27,728 nucleotides of DNA, taken from CAWCPR01 sp963797475 (lineage in GTDB: Bacteria; Chloroflexota; Anaerolineae; Anaerolineales; UBA4823). A model generated the notes under the pieces. It did no database searches. It was not told where the DNA came from and saw only the letters and a program-made list of their open reading frames with translations. Position numbers and translations under genes: made by a program. The first letter of the stretch is position 1. Every line of letters starts with the position of its first letter. Location of the stretch: positions 1 through 27,728 of the forward strand of contig CAWCPR010000010.1 of the NCBI GenBank assembly GCA_963797475.1, given 5' to 3'. Positions 1 through 9,004 of the stretch are shown piece by piece.

Positions 1-1200
1 ACCACCCCGGGCATAGGGGCGCAGCAAGGCGACAGGCCCGGCAGCTTCCACTGTGCCCAGCATGACCAACGTTTCCAGCAGATCGATCAGCGCCATCGGA
101 CCCGGGCGGCGCTCCCACCGCCGGCGCACCGCCTCGTGTAGGGCGGCCTGCGCGCCGGGGGAAAGCGCCGCCTCCCCACTCAGGGCCGAGAGCAGAAACC
201 GCGCCGAGAGCAGCATCTCCGCCGGATCTTCGCCCGCCAGAGGGTGAAGCAGGCAGAAATCAGGATCATCCGGCGGCCCGGCCGGGATCACCCGCCCGCC
301 GAGGGCCAGGCACAGGCGATTGTTCTCCCCTTCCGGATCGAGGGAGACCACCGCTCGCCCCTGGAGCAAGCGCTGCAGCAGGATCAGGCGCAGAAGGCTG
401 GTTTTGCCGGCGCCCATCTCGCCCAAGATGAGCGAGAGCGCATGGGGCGGCGGGGGTGCGCTGGGATCCAGCCCGCGGGTAAAGGAGAAGAACACATCCT
501 GGCCATCCCGGGCGTGGACGCCCAGCCAGACGGCGTCAGGAGCGGGAAATACCGTTCGCTCCGGTGCCGGAAAGAGCGGAGCGACCTCCTCCAACAGCAG
601 AGTGGGCGCTTCCAACCCTGGGAAAAGCTCCCCACCGGGCTGGAAGTGAAGCAAGGCCCGTTCGGGGATGTAAACCAGACGCTGGGGGACGAAGCCCCGC
701 GCTCGCAGGATGGTTTCGAGCTGCCGCCGGGCGGCCTCAGCTTCGGGCTCTCGACCGCGAGCAGCACACAGCCCCAAGAGAAGCATCGTCCGAAAGGCCG
801 GCCTGCCCAGGGCAATGGCCGACTCGGCGGCATCTAGGGCATGGTCCATGGCTTGTTCAGCCATGGATGGCCGGCGTCCGGTCTTCTCGGCCAGGGCCAG
901 CAGCAGCCCTTCGAAGAGTGTACGCCGGGCACGCAAACTGCCGCGCAGCACGTCCGGCGGCTCGCGACGCAGCGCCACCGAATAGAATATGGGCACACCT
1001 GCCTCCTGGAAGACCCCGGCCGACAGCTTTCCCCAGGAACGTTCCGGCATCCCCGGCGCGCCGCCGCCGTCCCGCAGCGTGAGGGGCAAGAGCACCCCAG
1101 CCGGAAAGGTCAGGCCGTCTTCGCCCACCTCCACTGCCTGTGGGGCCACCGCGGCGCAGTAGCCATCTTCTGGCACATTGCGATCTTCCTTCTCTATCAC
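1..1200 (-). CDS. VirB4-like secretion/conjugation ATPase, C-terminus cut by left edge
   Basis: An uninterrupted frame runs from a GTG at 1200 to the window edge: 400 codons, no stop. The first 250 residues resemble nothing I recognise. Residues 260-267 are a Walker A motif (GEMGAGKT). They are followed by DPEGENNRL (288-296) and a GGRVIP stretch, the arrangement seen in VirB4/TraC-type ATPases, where a DPEGE..L...LGG segment follows the P-loop. The Walker B part lies beyond the edge. VirB4 proteins are cytoplasmic, membrane-associated motors of type IV secretion and conjugation. It is the last visible gene of a six-gene minus-strand operon and starts 3 bp after the preceding stop. The start is uncertain because no strong ribosome binding site is present. 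A generic FtsK/HerA-like ATPase is the alternative. Confidence 0.75.
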   Translation of the reverse strand, partial: MIEKEDRNVPEDGYCAAVAPQAVEVGEDGLTFPAGVLLPLTLRDGGGAPGMPERSWGKLSAGVFQEAGVPIFYSVALRREPPDVLRGSLRARRTLFEGLLLALAEKTGRRPSMAEQAMDHALDAAESAIALGRPAFRTMLLLGLCAARGREPEAEAARRQLETILRARGFVPQRLVYIPERALLHFQPGGELFPGLEAPTLLLEEVAPLFPAPERTVFPAPDAVWLGVHARDGQDVFFSFTRGLDPSAPPPPHALSLILGEMGAGKTSLLRLILLQRLLQGRAVVSLDPEGENNRLCLALGGRVIPAGPPDDPDFCLLHPLAGEDPAEMLLSARFLLSALSGEAALSPGAQAALHEAVRRRWERRPGPMALIDLLETLVMLGTVEAAGPVALLRPYARGG

Positions 1201-1203
1201 CGC

Positions 1204-1776
1204 TCACTCTAATTCCGGATTCAAAAGGTGGTGGGCCAGCACCAGGATCTCCTCCCGCCCCAGCGGGGCGACCAAAAGCCCGTAGCGCCCGAGCGTCCCC
1301 GCCACGCCTCCCCACCAACCCAGCGCCTCGTCCCCAGGCGGCAGGATAAACTCGAGCAAGGTGCGCCGGCGATAAGGCAGGGGAAACCCCTCCAGGTAAA
1401 GCTTCAACCCCTGGCGCAGCGTCTCCAACTCTTCTCCCTTACCCAGCGAAGTTGCACCACTCCGTTCTGTTAAGCCGCCCAGATCTGTGGTGCGGCCTCC
1501 CTCCCAGGCTTCCACCTGGGCGAGAAACGCCTGGCGAGGGGCCGGGTCGGGCCAGGTGACCTGAAGCAGCCGCACTGTCCAACCGGGCACCAACGAGGCC
1601 AGCAAATCTCGGTAGGCCTCCTGGGGGCGCGTCTCGGGCCGGTCTGGATCGGCGAAGAACTCCGCCAGCAGCCTGCGGCTGCCGTCCCGTGCTACCAGAG
1701 CTGTGTATCCTTCCAGTTCCTGGAAACCCTGCCCCAGGACAAAGTCTTGGGTCTTGCCCACATCTCGCCCGTTCAT
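1204..1776 (-). CDS. Unknown 190-aa protein of the secretion-type operon
   Basis: I do not recognise this protein. It has no signal peptide or membrane segment and looks cytoplasmic. The N-terminal half contains a TVRLLQVTWPDP segment and the C-terminal half a run of beta-rich hydrophobic stretches ending near LAHHLLNPELE. Its ATG overlaps the stop of the CpaF-like gene (ATGA at 1773-1776), with AGGAG just upstream, so it is probably translationally coupled. The VirB4-like gene starts 3 bp after its stop. A protein placed between a VirB11-type and a VirB4-type ATPase could be an adaptor or inner-membrane-proximal subunit, but that rests only on position. Confidence 0.8.
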   Translation of the reverse strand: MNGRDVGKTQDFVLGQGFQELEGYTALVARDGSRRLLAEFFADPDRPETRPQEAYRDLLASLVPGWTVRLLQVTWPDPAPRQAFLAQVEAWEGGRTTDLGGLTERSGATSLGKGEELETLRQGLKLYLEGFPLPYRRRTLLEFILPPGDEALGWWGGVAGTLGRYGLLVAPLGREEILVLAHHLLNPELE

Positions 1777-3251
1777 GGCTCCTGAAAGAACTCCTCCGGC
1801 AGGTTAAGGTCGGCGGGACGGAAGCCGGGGCGCAGCGGTCGATAGCCACTGGGAAGGAGTTCCCCCTGTCCTGGGTCGAAGCGGAAAAGGGGCAGGAAGG
1901 ACGGCCGGGCAGCGGCCCGCTCTACCATAGGCTGCACCTCCACGATCTCCCGCACCACCTGGCCATGGCGGGGCCCGCGCTCCAGGTAGACCACGGCCGT
2001 GATCGCCTCGGCGAAGCCCTGGGCAATCTGAAGCTCGGAGAGACCCCGGACATCGGGATGGGCGTGGACGACCTGCAGGAAGCGCATCCATACGTCCTCG
2101 GCGCCGGTGGCGTGCAGGGTGAAGGCGCTGTGTCCATGACCGGTAGCGGCCGCTCGAACCAGTTCCCAGGCTTCCACGCCACGCGCCTCGCCGATGACAA
2201 TCCCGTCCGGCCGTGCTCGCAGCGCCGCTCGCGCCAGGTCGAACATGCTGACGGGCGGCGGACCGCCGCGCACCTCTGGGCGGGTGACGGTGTACACCAC
2301 GTTGCCGGTATCCGTCGCTGGATCACCGTCCCATCCGGAGAGCACGATCTCGTTGCTGTCTTCAATTAGAAATAAGCGGATGGCGCCCTGCGGGAAGCAG
2401 GAGAGCATCTCCTGGAGCACACAGCGCGCCAGATAGGTCTTGCCGGTGCCAGTAGCCCCTGCAATCACCAGCACGCCCCCGTGGACCATGACCGAGAGCA
2501 AGTAGTTGGCTGCTGCTTCGCTGCGGGGATAAGCACGTGGGGAAAACTTCGGCCGGGGCACAGGCGGCAACGGGCTCTCAAAAAATCCGCCCAGGCCTTT
2601 GGCCGATGCGCTGGCTGATGCGCTGGCTGATGCGCTTGGGCCACCCGAATAGCGCGACACTCGCAGAGTGATCACGTCACCATAAGGAGAAGCCGGAGGC
2701 ATGATATGGCTCACCCGCACCCCCTTTCTTTCTACTCCACCATCCCCGGTAGGAACCACCACCTGCAGCATGGCGTCGGCGATGGGGTGATCTGGGGTCG
2801 GGGCGCGCTGTCCGGCCTGATCGACGAGCACTCGCAGAGCGTCCCCCACCTCCCGCGGGGCAACCCCGGCCGGCTGCCAACCTGCTCCGGTGGTATATAC
2901 GTACAAATGACCCAGGTTGATGGCAATATCCTCCACACTTGGATGGGCGATGAACTCAAGCAGCGGCCCCAATCCAGAGAGCTCGCCGATCAGGCGCAGC
3001 AAAAACTCCGGCCCCAGGCGCACCCCGCCATCCAGGAGCGCTCGCTCCTGGACCTCGGCGAAAGCCTGGCGGGCCAGGGTTTCAACCTCCCGTGGAGAGA
3101 GGGCCCGCTGTCCGGCCTCCGCCGTCAGGCGTGCTCTCCCTTCATTTAATAAGCGCTGCCACCAGCCTTCCAGTTCATGTTCCGACGGAAGCTCGCGGGG
3201 CAGGCGCAGGGACCGGCCTGTGATGTCAAAAACGTTTGGGGATTCTTCCAC
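1773..3251 (-). CDS. CpaF/TadA-family (VirB11-type) secretion ATPase
   Basis: A 492-aa type II/IV secretion ATPase. The N-terminal domain (about 50-200) has the CpaF pattern of LIGELSGLGPLLEF followed by VEDIAIN. The P-loop GATGTGKT is at 265-272, the acidic LIEDSNEI box at 295-302 and the Walker B region DGIVIGEARG at 349-358. A GHGHSAFTLHA stretch then matches the conserved His-containing motif of the family. The proteins form hexamers that power pilus assembly or substrate transfer at the inner membrane. Unusually, residues 206-217 are an Ala-Ser linker encoded by a 12-bp tandem repeat between the N-terminal and ATPase domains. The start is a GTG preceded by AGAGGTGATC, 6 bp after the CpaE-like stop. 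Confidence 0.9.
   Translation of the reverse strand: MEESPNVFDITGRSLRLPRELPSEHELEGWWQRLLNEGRARLTAEAGQRALSPREVETLARQAFAEVQERALLDGGVRLGPEFLLRLIGELSGLGPLLEFIAHPSVEDIAINLGHLYVYTTGAGWQPAGVAPREVGDALRVLVDQAGQRAPTPDHPIADAMLQVVVPTGDGGVERKGVRVSHIMPPASPYGDVITLRVSRYSGGPSASASASASASAKGLGGFFESPLPPVPRPKFSPRAYPRSEAAANYLLSVMVHGGVLVIAGATGTGKTYLARCVLQEMLSCFPQGAIRLFLIEDSNEIVLSGWDGDPATDTGNVVYTVTRPEVRGGPPPVSMFDLARAALRARPDGIVIGEARGVEAWELVRAAATGHGHSAFTLHATGAEDVWMRFLQVVHAHPDVRGLSELQIAQGFAEAITAVVYLERGPRHGQVVREIVEVQPMVERAAARPSFLPLFRFDPGQGELLPSGYRPLRPGFRPADLNLPEEFFQEP
2605..2640. repeat. 12-bp tandem repeat inside the CpaF-like gene
   Basis: Two exact copies of GATGCGCTGGCT (2605-2616, 2617-2628) are followed by a degenerate third (GATGCGCTTGGG). 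On the minus strand they encode the alternating Ala-Ser linker of the ATPase. Being 12 bp, copy-number changes keep the reading frame, so linker length may vary between strains. Confidence 0.8.
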
Positions 3252-3257
3252 TTGCGA

Positions 3258-4640
3258 TCACCTCTTTCGAAAGCCAAACAACCCCCGCTTCTTTTGGTGA
3301 CGTGAGTTTAGCAACCCTACCCGTTGCGCCCCTTCGGTAACAGTAGGCACAAAATGGGCTGCAAAGGAGACCAAGGCCTCGGTGAAGGGCGAAAGCTCCT
3401 CCAGATGCTCCCGCCGGTAGCGCCAGACCAGGATGTCTCCGCGCCGCTCCGAATTGACCGCCTGAGCTGCCAGATGATGATCCACATAGGGGATCACCCC
3501 GCCGGGCGACAGTGCCAGCTCGAAGCGATCTTCCCGCAACGCTTGCGAGAGCAAGCGATGAGCAGACTTGAAGTCGTCCCCTAGCACCATGTTGTAGCAC
3601 ACCTTAACCCGGCTACCGATGAACTCGACCGCGGCGCTGTTACCAGCGGCCCCGTTCCCGGCCACCCCGGAAAAGGCGCGGATCATGCGGGCGATCCATC
3701 GCCGGGTCTCAGCCAGGTCTGGGATCTCTGGACGGATGACAATCGCGATGCCCTCGGCAATGCGCAAAGCGGCCCGGTGCACTGTGTGTGCCGGGTTGTT
3801 GCCCACGTCTACCACGACCACACCTCCTGTGGCCACCCCGGCCTCGTACAGTCCCTTGAGCACCTCCGTGACCCGCTCTTCATTGTCCAGCGCCTGATCG
3901 CTCAAATCGTCGGTGACTAGTCCGGGCAGCACTCGCAGCGTAGGCAGGTCAGGCAGCGGGGTAAAGGCTTGCAGATAGGTCGCGCCGGAAGCTACTTCCG
4001 CCAGGATTTCCCGAGGCCGGTCGAGCTCCCGGCGCAGCAAGTTGATCAGGGAGGAATTCACCCTCCCCAGGCGCAAATGATACGATAGCGCTCCTGCGTT
4101 AGCATCCGCGTCCACCAGATACGTGGTGACGCCCGAGAGCGCCAGGGCCACGGCGAGATTCACAGCAATGGTGGTCTTACCGGTTCCGCCCTTTGGAGAA
4201 GTGATGGCGATCTTGCGTACGGCCAGGTTGGAGCCGATACGCGCCGCCAGATCGCTGCCCAGCACCGCCCGGCGGTACTGTTCGTCGGCGGCTAATCCCC
4301 CCGCTTCGGCCCGTCGCAACGCCAGCAGCAAGTCTCCGGTCTCCTTCTCAGAAGGGGGATAAGCAAAGGCTGGCAGGTTCGTGGCGTTTGCCCAGGCAGC
4401 CAACCCGTCGCTCGCCCCGGCCACGATGAAGAGCAGCTTCCCCCGCTCGGCGGCTCGCACCAACCCCTCTGGAGTCACCGAGGCCTCCGGGGAAACCACC
4501 ACCATGGCCTGGAAATCAAACAGGTCCAGGTGTTGAGGGGTGAAGGCGGCCAGTTGAGCGGCCACCACGTGGTCGTGCTCGCAGAGCGTCAGGTTGAGGC
4601 GGGAGGTGACCGCACCGGCGCCGAGTAACAGGATCTGCAT
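3258..4640 (-). CDS. CpaE-like ParA/MinD-family ATPase
   Basis: A 460-aa protein with two parts. Residues 1-120 look like a degenerate receiver-type domain (LFDFQAMVVVSPEASVT) without an obvious phosphorylation site, as is usual in CpaE. From about 143 there is a ParA/MinD ATPase: deviant Walker A KGGTGKTT (150-157) and VDADANAG (176-183). These proteins localise pilus or secretion complexes in Tad systems. The start is ATG with GGAG upstream, 2 bp after the CpaB-like stop, and the CpaF-like gene follows after 6 bp. A partition ParA is less likely, because there is no ParB and the N-terminal domain and neighbours fit CpaE. Confidence 0.85.
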   Translation of the reverse strand: MQILLLGAGAVTSRLNLTLCEHDHVVAAQLAAFTPQHLDLFDFQAMVVVSPEASVTPEGLVRAAERGKLLFIVAGASDGLAAWANATNLPAFAYPPSEKETGDLLLALRRAEAGGLAADEQYRRAVLGSDLAARIGSNLAVRKIAITSPKGGTGKTTIAVNLAVALALSGVTTYLVDADANAGALSYHLRLGRVNSSLINLLRRELDRPREILAEVASGATYLQAFTPLPDLPTLRVLPGLVTDDLSDQALDNEERVTEVLKGLYEAGVATGGVVVVDVGNNPAHTVHRAALRIAEGIAIVIRPEIPDLAETRRWIARMIRAFSGVAGNGAAGNSAAVEFIGSRVKVCYNMVLGDDFKSAHRLLSQALREDRFELALSPGGVIPYVDHHLAAQAVNSERRGDILVWRYRREHLEELSPFTEALVSFAAHFVPTVTEGAQRVGLLNSRHQKKRGLFGFRKR

Positions 4641-4642
4641 GG

Positions 4643-5675
4643 CTAACGCTCCGGCGTTATGGTCGAGCCAGTGGGGAGAGGCGTCGGGGATGGCGTCCTA
4701 GCGGGCTCTGTAGCCAGGAGTGTCATTGTTGCGGAGAGCGCCTGTTCCCGGTCGGAGCGGAAGCGTTCTTCGAAGTCCCAGTAGGTGAATCCAGTGGAAA
4801 CGCCGGGCTCGCCCACCGAAAGCAGGGATACGATCAGGCGGCTGCCTTGCTCCAAAGCCAGGGCGAGCGCCTCCCGCCCCGCGTCCGGAACCAGCAGGAT
4901 CAGGGTTCTCTCCTGGGTCAGGTCGATGACCGCCGGCGCTGCGGCGGCTGAGGTAAAACCCGAGCCGCCAGCGGCTTCTTGTGCTGCCTCGGCCGGCAGC
5001 CCCTGAACGGCGATCACCCGTACACCCTGCGGGAAGAGATCCTTCGCCAGGGGCGGGAAGCTGCGCGCCAGAGCCTCCTGCCCCGGCTGCGCCTCCGGCG
5101 ACGGGGTTGGGGACGACAACAACAAAGAAGGTTGTTCAGGGGTGAGGGCAGGAAACACGAAGTTTGCCAGTACGCCAGGGGTAGCCGGCGCCTGTGGACG
5201 GGAAGCAATCACTACCGTGATCCCCACCAGATCTCCCGGCAGGAAGGAGTGTGCGTCGGGGGCGATCACGTTCTGAGCCGAAAGCGGCAAAGGGAAAAGG
5301 CTGTGACCGGGGTGATTCGCCAGGGCGGCCGAGAGCCGCGTCCCCTCCCCGGCCGGCGCCAACACGGCGCTCTTGAAGAGCGGCTGCCCGGCGCTTACCG
5401 GCAGGGCGGCTACCCCGCCGACCACGCCGCTCATCTCGCTCAGCAGGGATGTAGAGGGCGGTGTTTTCGTCCTGGTATACGCGCTTCTCCACCAGGTCGC
5501 CTGGGGCGATCACCTCCCCCATGGCCAGGTCCCGGGCCGCAGCCAGAACCGAGAGCTGCGCTGGGCGCTGGCTGGCGGCAAAGTAGCTCAAGCTGCAGAA
5601 CGCTCCCAGGAAGACCAGCAATGAAACGAGCAGTACCAGAAGATTGAGTCCGGAATCGCGCAGGCGTTGGAGCAT
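4643..5675 (-). CDS. CpaB/RcpC-like SAF-domain protein, frameshifted near 5435
   Basis: The gene is readable only across two frames. The first begins at ATG 5675 (GGGAGG upstream) and encodes a single N-terminal membrane segment (LNLLVLLVSLLVFLGAF) and the start of a SAF domain (AARDLAMGEVIAPGDL). The second continues the SAF domain from GVVGGVAALPVSAGQPL through LPLSAQNVIAPDA and SFLPGDLVGITVVI to 4643. The parts join by dropping one base in GCTGAGCGAGATGAGC near 5431-5437. CpaB-type proteins are periplasmic or envelope components of Tad pili. The C-terminal tail has a Pro/Thr/Ser-rich stretch. The neat single-base repair suggests a sequencing indel rather than a dead gene. Confidence 0.75.
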
Positions 5676-5694
5676 CACAACCTCCCAAAAACGA

Positions 5695-6312
5695 TTATTC
5701 GATCATGAGACGAGCTGGCCATTTGACGCTCAGCCCACTTTGTGCGAGCGCTCCCCGGTAGTGAGGGCGAGAGTCCATCAGCCCATCAAGCTCGTTGATG
5801 AACCGCAGTGCCAGCCCGCACAGCGCCACGAAGACGAGCTCGGACTGGAAGGATTTCGAGCGAAAGCATGCCTGCCTGGCGCGTACCAGGGTCAGCACCT
5901 CGGAGAGCAGCTCATCGGCGGCCAGCGCCTCGGCGGTCATCCTGGGCATGCCCGGGAAGCAGTCCTGCAGCAGGTCGGAAAGCTCGTCTAACGCACCGGA
6001 ATTGGGATTCGCCGGCGGCCAGGGCAGGTCAGGCCCGGATGCTGCGAGTGACACCTCTCCAAGTCGCCCATTCCGGCAGGCGCGCAGCACCTCTTCTACG
6101 GAGGCCTGCGGCTGCTCCTGGAGGGTTTCAATAGCTTCAGGAATATACCGCAGTCCAGCTGAGAGCGCACTGGCCAGGGTGTTCTGCGCCTCCAGGGGCA
6201 GCTTCGCCACAGCCTCCACATGACGCAGGGCCAGTCGCTGGCGCAGTTCCGAGGGAAACGCCTGGAGCAAGGCTTGTCTGCGCTTTTTCCGTTCGGCGTA
6301 CGAGATTGGCAT
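5695..6312 (-). CDS. Unknown 205-aa protein, first gene of the secretion-type operon
   Basis: I do not recognise this protein. It is largely helical, Leu/Ala-rich and soluble-looking, with a basic N-terminus (YAERKKRRQ) and a hydrophobic stretch near FVALCGLALRFI. The open frame extends upstream to 6477, but I chose ATG 6312 because AGGGAGGAACC lies immediately before it. The next gene starts 20 bp after its stop with its own GGGAGG. On the minus strand upstream, a GGGACA/TATCAT pair with about 18 bp spacing could be a promoter, but weakly. Its place at the head of the CpaB/CpaE/CpaF/VirB4 cluster suggests a role in the same machine. Confidence 0.75.
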   Translation of the reverse strand: MPISYAERKKRRQALLQAFPSELRQRLALRHVEAVAKLPLEAQNTLASALSAGLRYIPEAIETLQEQPQASVEEVLRACRNGRLGEVSLAASGPDLPWPPANPNSGALDELSDLLQDCFPGMPRMTAEALAADELLSEVLTLVRARQACFRSKSFQSELVFVALCGLALRFINELDGLMDSRPHYRGALAQSGLSVKWPARLMIE

Positions 6313-6725
6313 TGGTTCCTCCCTCAGCGACGCATTTCTGCTCTGAAACCATGATACAGAAAAACGGGCGAGGGTGTCCCGCCGGGGTCGCGGTTTCTGA
6401 GGCACCAGCGTGGCCTCGATATTTTGGATCATCATAAGCTTCAGAGCACTTGCCAGGGCAGAAAAAATGTCCCACAATTAATTTGCCTGTCATACTTGCC
6501 TTCCGAAACAGGTTTGTTAAAATTCAAAAGTGGAAAGTCTGCAGGTAGCCTGTCCGTGGCCGTTAAAATTCCCAGCTATGGGGCGGGCTTCTGCTGGATT
6601 CGGCAGGCTGAGAAGAGCATACTACCGATCAAAAGTCCTCTTATCCGCTTGTTAAAACCATGAATGTCAGGCGTGACCGAGCAAGTTTGGTTCAAGAATC
6701 AAGTGGTTATTACAGGGAGTGGCAT
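6313..6725. other. Divergent intergenic region with a candidate plus-strand promoter
   Basis: This 413-bp stretch separates the minus-strand secretion operon from the plus-strand methyltransferase. Frames run through it on both strands, but none has a convincing start or family resemblance. A plausible plus-strand promoter is TTGCCT (6496-6501), 16 bp, TAAAAT (6518-6523). The decamer GTTAAAATTC occurs at 6516-6525 and again at about 6563-6572. I see no terminator or RNA gene. Confidence 0.4.
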
Positions 6726-7415
6726 ATGTCCAGTTATAAACTCGACACCCAGACCTCTTACGACAAAGTCGCGGTTGAATATGCTGAAAAATTCAAGGAT
6801 GAGATGGATTTCAAACCCTTCGACCGTCAATGTCTTGATAGGTTGGCGCGCGAAGTTGGCAAACTAGATCCCATCTGCGATTTGGGTTGTGGGCCCGGGC
6901 AGATTGCGCGTTACCTGCACCGCCAGGGCATTGACACGTTGGGCGTAGACTTATCCCCCGGGATGATTGCCGAAGCTCAAAAGCTGAACCCAGAGATCCA
7001 TTTCCACCAGGGCGACATGCTGTCCTTGCCCGATACCAATGACTCTTGGGGCGGTATAGCTGCTTTCTATTGCATCATCCACATCCCGCGTCCGCGGGTC
7101 ACAGACGCCTTGCGCGAGTTGAGACGCGTGCTCAAACCCGGCGGTGTACTGCTGATCACCTTCCATATTGGCACTGAAGTCGAACATTTAAACGAATGGT
7201 GGGAGAAACCGGTAAACCTTGATTTTGCTTTTTATCTGCCAGGTGAGATGGAGGGTTGGTTAATGGAGGCCGGGTTTGAACTCGAGGAGACTCTCAGTAC
7301 GCGAGCCCAACCTGGAGGTGGAGGTCGCCACACAAAGAGCATATGTGTTTGCGAGAAAGCCAAAGGTCTAACTGCAAATGAACATTCACAGAATGGCTCT
7401 TCAATAGTGCGCTAA
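6726..7415 (+). CDS. Class I SAM-dependent methyltransferase
   Basis: A 229-aa Methyltransf_11/25-type enzyme. Motif I is CDLGCGPGQIARYL, motif II ends in GVDLSPGMIAEA, an acidic HQGDMLSLP follows, and the ELRRVLKPGGVLLITFH stretch is the usual post-motif III signature. The substrate cannot be told; small-molecule methylation is common in this group. I prefer ATG 6726 (MSSYKLDTQ) with GGGAG about 7 bp upstream over the in-frame ATG at 6660. Its last 15 bases overlap the convergent end of the downstream ABC permease. Whether it acts with the neighbouring signalling locus is unknown. Confidence 0.85.
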   Translation: MSSYKLDTQTSYDKVAVEYAEKFKDEMDFKPFDRQCLDRLAREVGKLDPICDLGCGPGQIARYLHRQGIDTLGVDLSPGMIAEAQKLNPEIHFHQGDMLSLPDTNDSWGGIAAFYCIIHIPRPRVTDALRELRRVLKPGGVLLITFHIGTEVEHLNEWWEKPVNLDFAFYLPGEMEGWLMEAGFELEETLSTRAQPGGGGRHTKSICVCEKAKGLTANEHSQNGSSIVR

Positions 7416-8186
7416 TGTCCCCTTCGCCCGCGCTCTCCAAAACCCAACAGCAAATACAACCAAACCTACCGCCAGATATGCCACCGCATGCAGGCCCAAC
7501 CCAACCAATTGCCCGCTCTGCCAGAGGGACACTAAGTTCTCCCCATCTGCCAACGTCGAGCGCATCAGCGAAATCCCCCAGGTCAGCGGCAAGGCAAACT
7601 TCAACACCTGGTAAACCCAGCCCAGGCTTTCCAATCCAACCAGCGCTCCGGTCATGAAGATCATCAGGCTGAACACCAGGCCAACCAGTGCTTCAGTACG
7701 CTTGAATACTAAAGCCACCCCTGCGAACAAAAACCCCAATCCATACGCCCCGATCAGGCTGATCAGGAACAGGACGACAAGCGTGGGTCCGGAAGGTAAG
7801 GGAGCGACAAAGAAAGCCAACAGTACTGCAGCCAGGATGCCCTTGGCCCCCACACCCAGGAAATACGCCAGGCTACGCAAAGTCAGGATGCCCGCCAGGG
7901 GGATGGGTGCCAGGCACACCTGCTCCAATGTGCCGTCCTGAGCCTCTTCCGAAACGTTATAAGGCAACTCATTCATGCAGTCGCTGGCCACGACCCAGGT
8001 CAGCCAACCGACCAGCACCAGGAGTTGCTCTTCTTGTCCATAGCCACCACCGCTGATCCCATTCAGGATAACCAGCGCGGCGATAAACACCAGAAAGGTG
8101 TACAGGAACCAGGAAACACTATCCCCAGGATTGGACCACTGGATCAGAAAGTAACGCTTGACTTCGGCGCGAAAAACCGTCCACAT
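7401..8186 (-). CDS. ABC-2 type transporter permease (second permease)
   Basis: A 261-aa integral membrane protein with about six hydrophobic segments. It has the ABC-2 pattern of an N-terminal cytoplasmic helix (FRAEVKRYFLIQW), a conserved EEAQDGTLEQVCLAPI loop between early membrane segments, and RTEALVGLVFSLMIFMTGALVGLE in the second half. It resembles the permease just upstream, including the ending LAHY, so the two are probably paralogues forming a heterodimeric pore. It starts 20 bp after the first permease. Its stop overlaps the convergent methyltransferase gene by 15 bp. ABC-2 permeases usually export drugs, lipids, polysaccharides or peptides. Confidence 0.88.
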   Translation of the reverse strand: MWTVFRAEVKRYFLIQWSNPGDSVSWFLYTFLVFIAALVILNGISGGGYGQEEQLLVLVGWLTWVVASDCMNELPYNVSEEAQDGTLEQVCLAPIPLAGILTLRSLAYFLGVGAKGILAAVLLAFFVAPLPSGPTLVVLFLISLIGAYGLGFLFAGVALVFKRTEALVGLVFSLMIFMTGALVGLESLGWVYQVLKFALPLTWGISLMRSTLADGENLVSLWQSGQLVGLGLHAVAYLAVGLVVFAVGFWRARAKGTLAHY

Positions 8187-8206
8187 CGGCAGTTCCCCAG
8201 GCGGCT

Positions 8207-9004
8207 TCAGTAGTGCGCCAGCACGCCCAACTCTCGGGCACGACGCTGGCCCCAGGTGAAGAACGTAATACCTAAAGTCATATAGAGAGCTGTATTGATC
8301 AACAGGCCGGCCAGCATGCCGTTCTGCCAGAGCATTGCTATTGTCACTCCGTCAATCATGATTGCCCTCAGACTGGCGATCCCCCAGGTTAGCGGAAGCG
8401 CCTTCGAGAGCACGTCGAGAAATATGTTTTGAATTGGCGCCAGCGCGCCAGTGAAGAACACCAGCATTTGCCAGAGCAGTTGGAGCGTTCCCCCAATGCG
8501 CTTGTAAACTAACGCCAGCCCAGCGAGGGCAAAGCCAAGACCGCAGGCCCCGGCCAGAGTCAGTACGAACACGATGACCGCCAGCAGTGTAACAGGCTGG
8601 CGGATGCCGAGGATCGCAGCAAGCAAGAAAGCTAGGACCAGGCCTCGGATGCCATGATTGACCAGGATTCCCAGACTGCGCGCCAGAAAGACCAGACCCG
8701 GGCGTAGACCCGACAGGAAAAGCTGCTCCAGGGTACCGGTATGGGCCTCTTCGGTGGCGATGCGGGCGATATCCACCAGGACGCTGGCGCAGATCTTCCA
8801 GGTGGTGTAACCGATCAATGTACTTAAGTATCCCTGCGGACCATAATTTGCTGAGGCTGCCCGGAAGATGGTGATGAGCAACAGGAAGCCCAGTGAGTAG
8901 AGCAGCAGGTCAGCGACGTATTCCAGCCAGTAAGAGCGCGCCAGGCGCACCGTGCGGCGAAACTCGGCCCCAAGCCAAGCGGCACCATGTAAGGCGATGC
9001 TCAT
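8207..9004 (-). CDS. ABC-2 type transporter permease (first permease)
   Basis: A 265-aa membrane protein with six predicted helices, the ABC-2 signature loop ATEEAHTGTLEQLFLSGLRP and a MLVFFTGALAPIQNIF segment. It overlaps the ATPase stop by ATGA (9001-9004), so it is translationally coupled to it. It is a paralogue of the next gene in the operon and shares its C-terminal RARELGVLAHY-like ending. Together with the ATPase and second permease it makes a complete exporter directly downstream of the histidine kinase. This suggests the transporter is an output of, or an exporter for, the signalling locus. Confidence 0.9.
   Translation of the reverse strand: MSIALHGAAWLGAEFRRTVRLARSYWLEYVADLLLYSLGFLLLITIFRAASANYGPQGYLSTLIGYTTWKICASVLVDIARIATEEAHTGTLEQLFLSGLRPGLVFLARSLGILVNHGIRGLVLAFLLAAILGIRQPVTLLAVIVFVLTLAGACGLGFALAGLALVYKRIGGTLQLLWQMLVFFTGALAPIQNIFLDVLSKALPLTWGIASLRAIMIDGVTIAMLWQNGMLAGLLINTALYMTLGITFFTWGQRRARELGVLAHY

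Noticed and set aside
53..3149. Long plus-strand open frames across the secretion operon
   Set aside because: They mirror high-GC minus-strand genes with clear ATPase motifs and have no recognisable domains or start signals.
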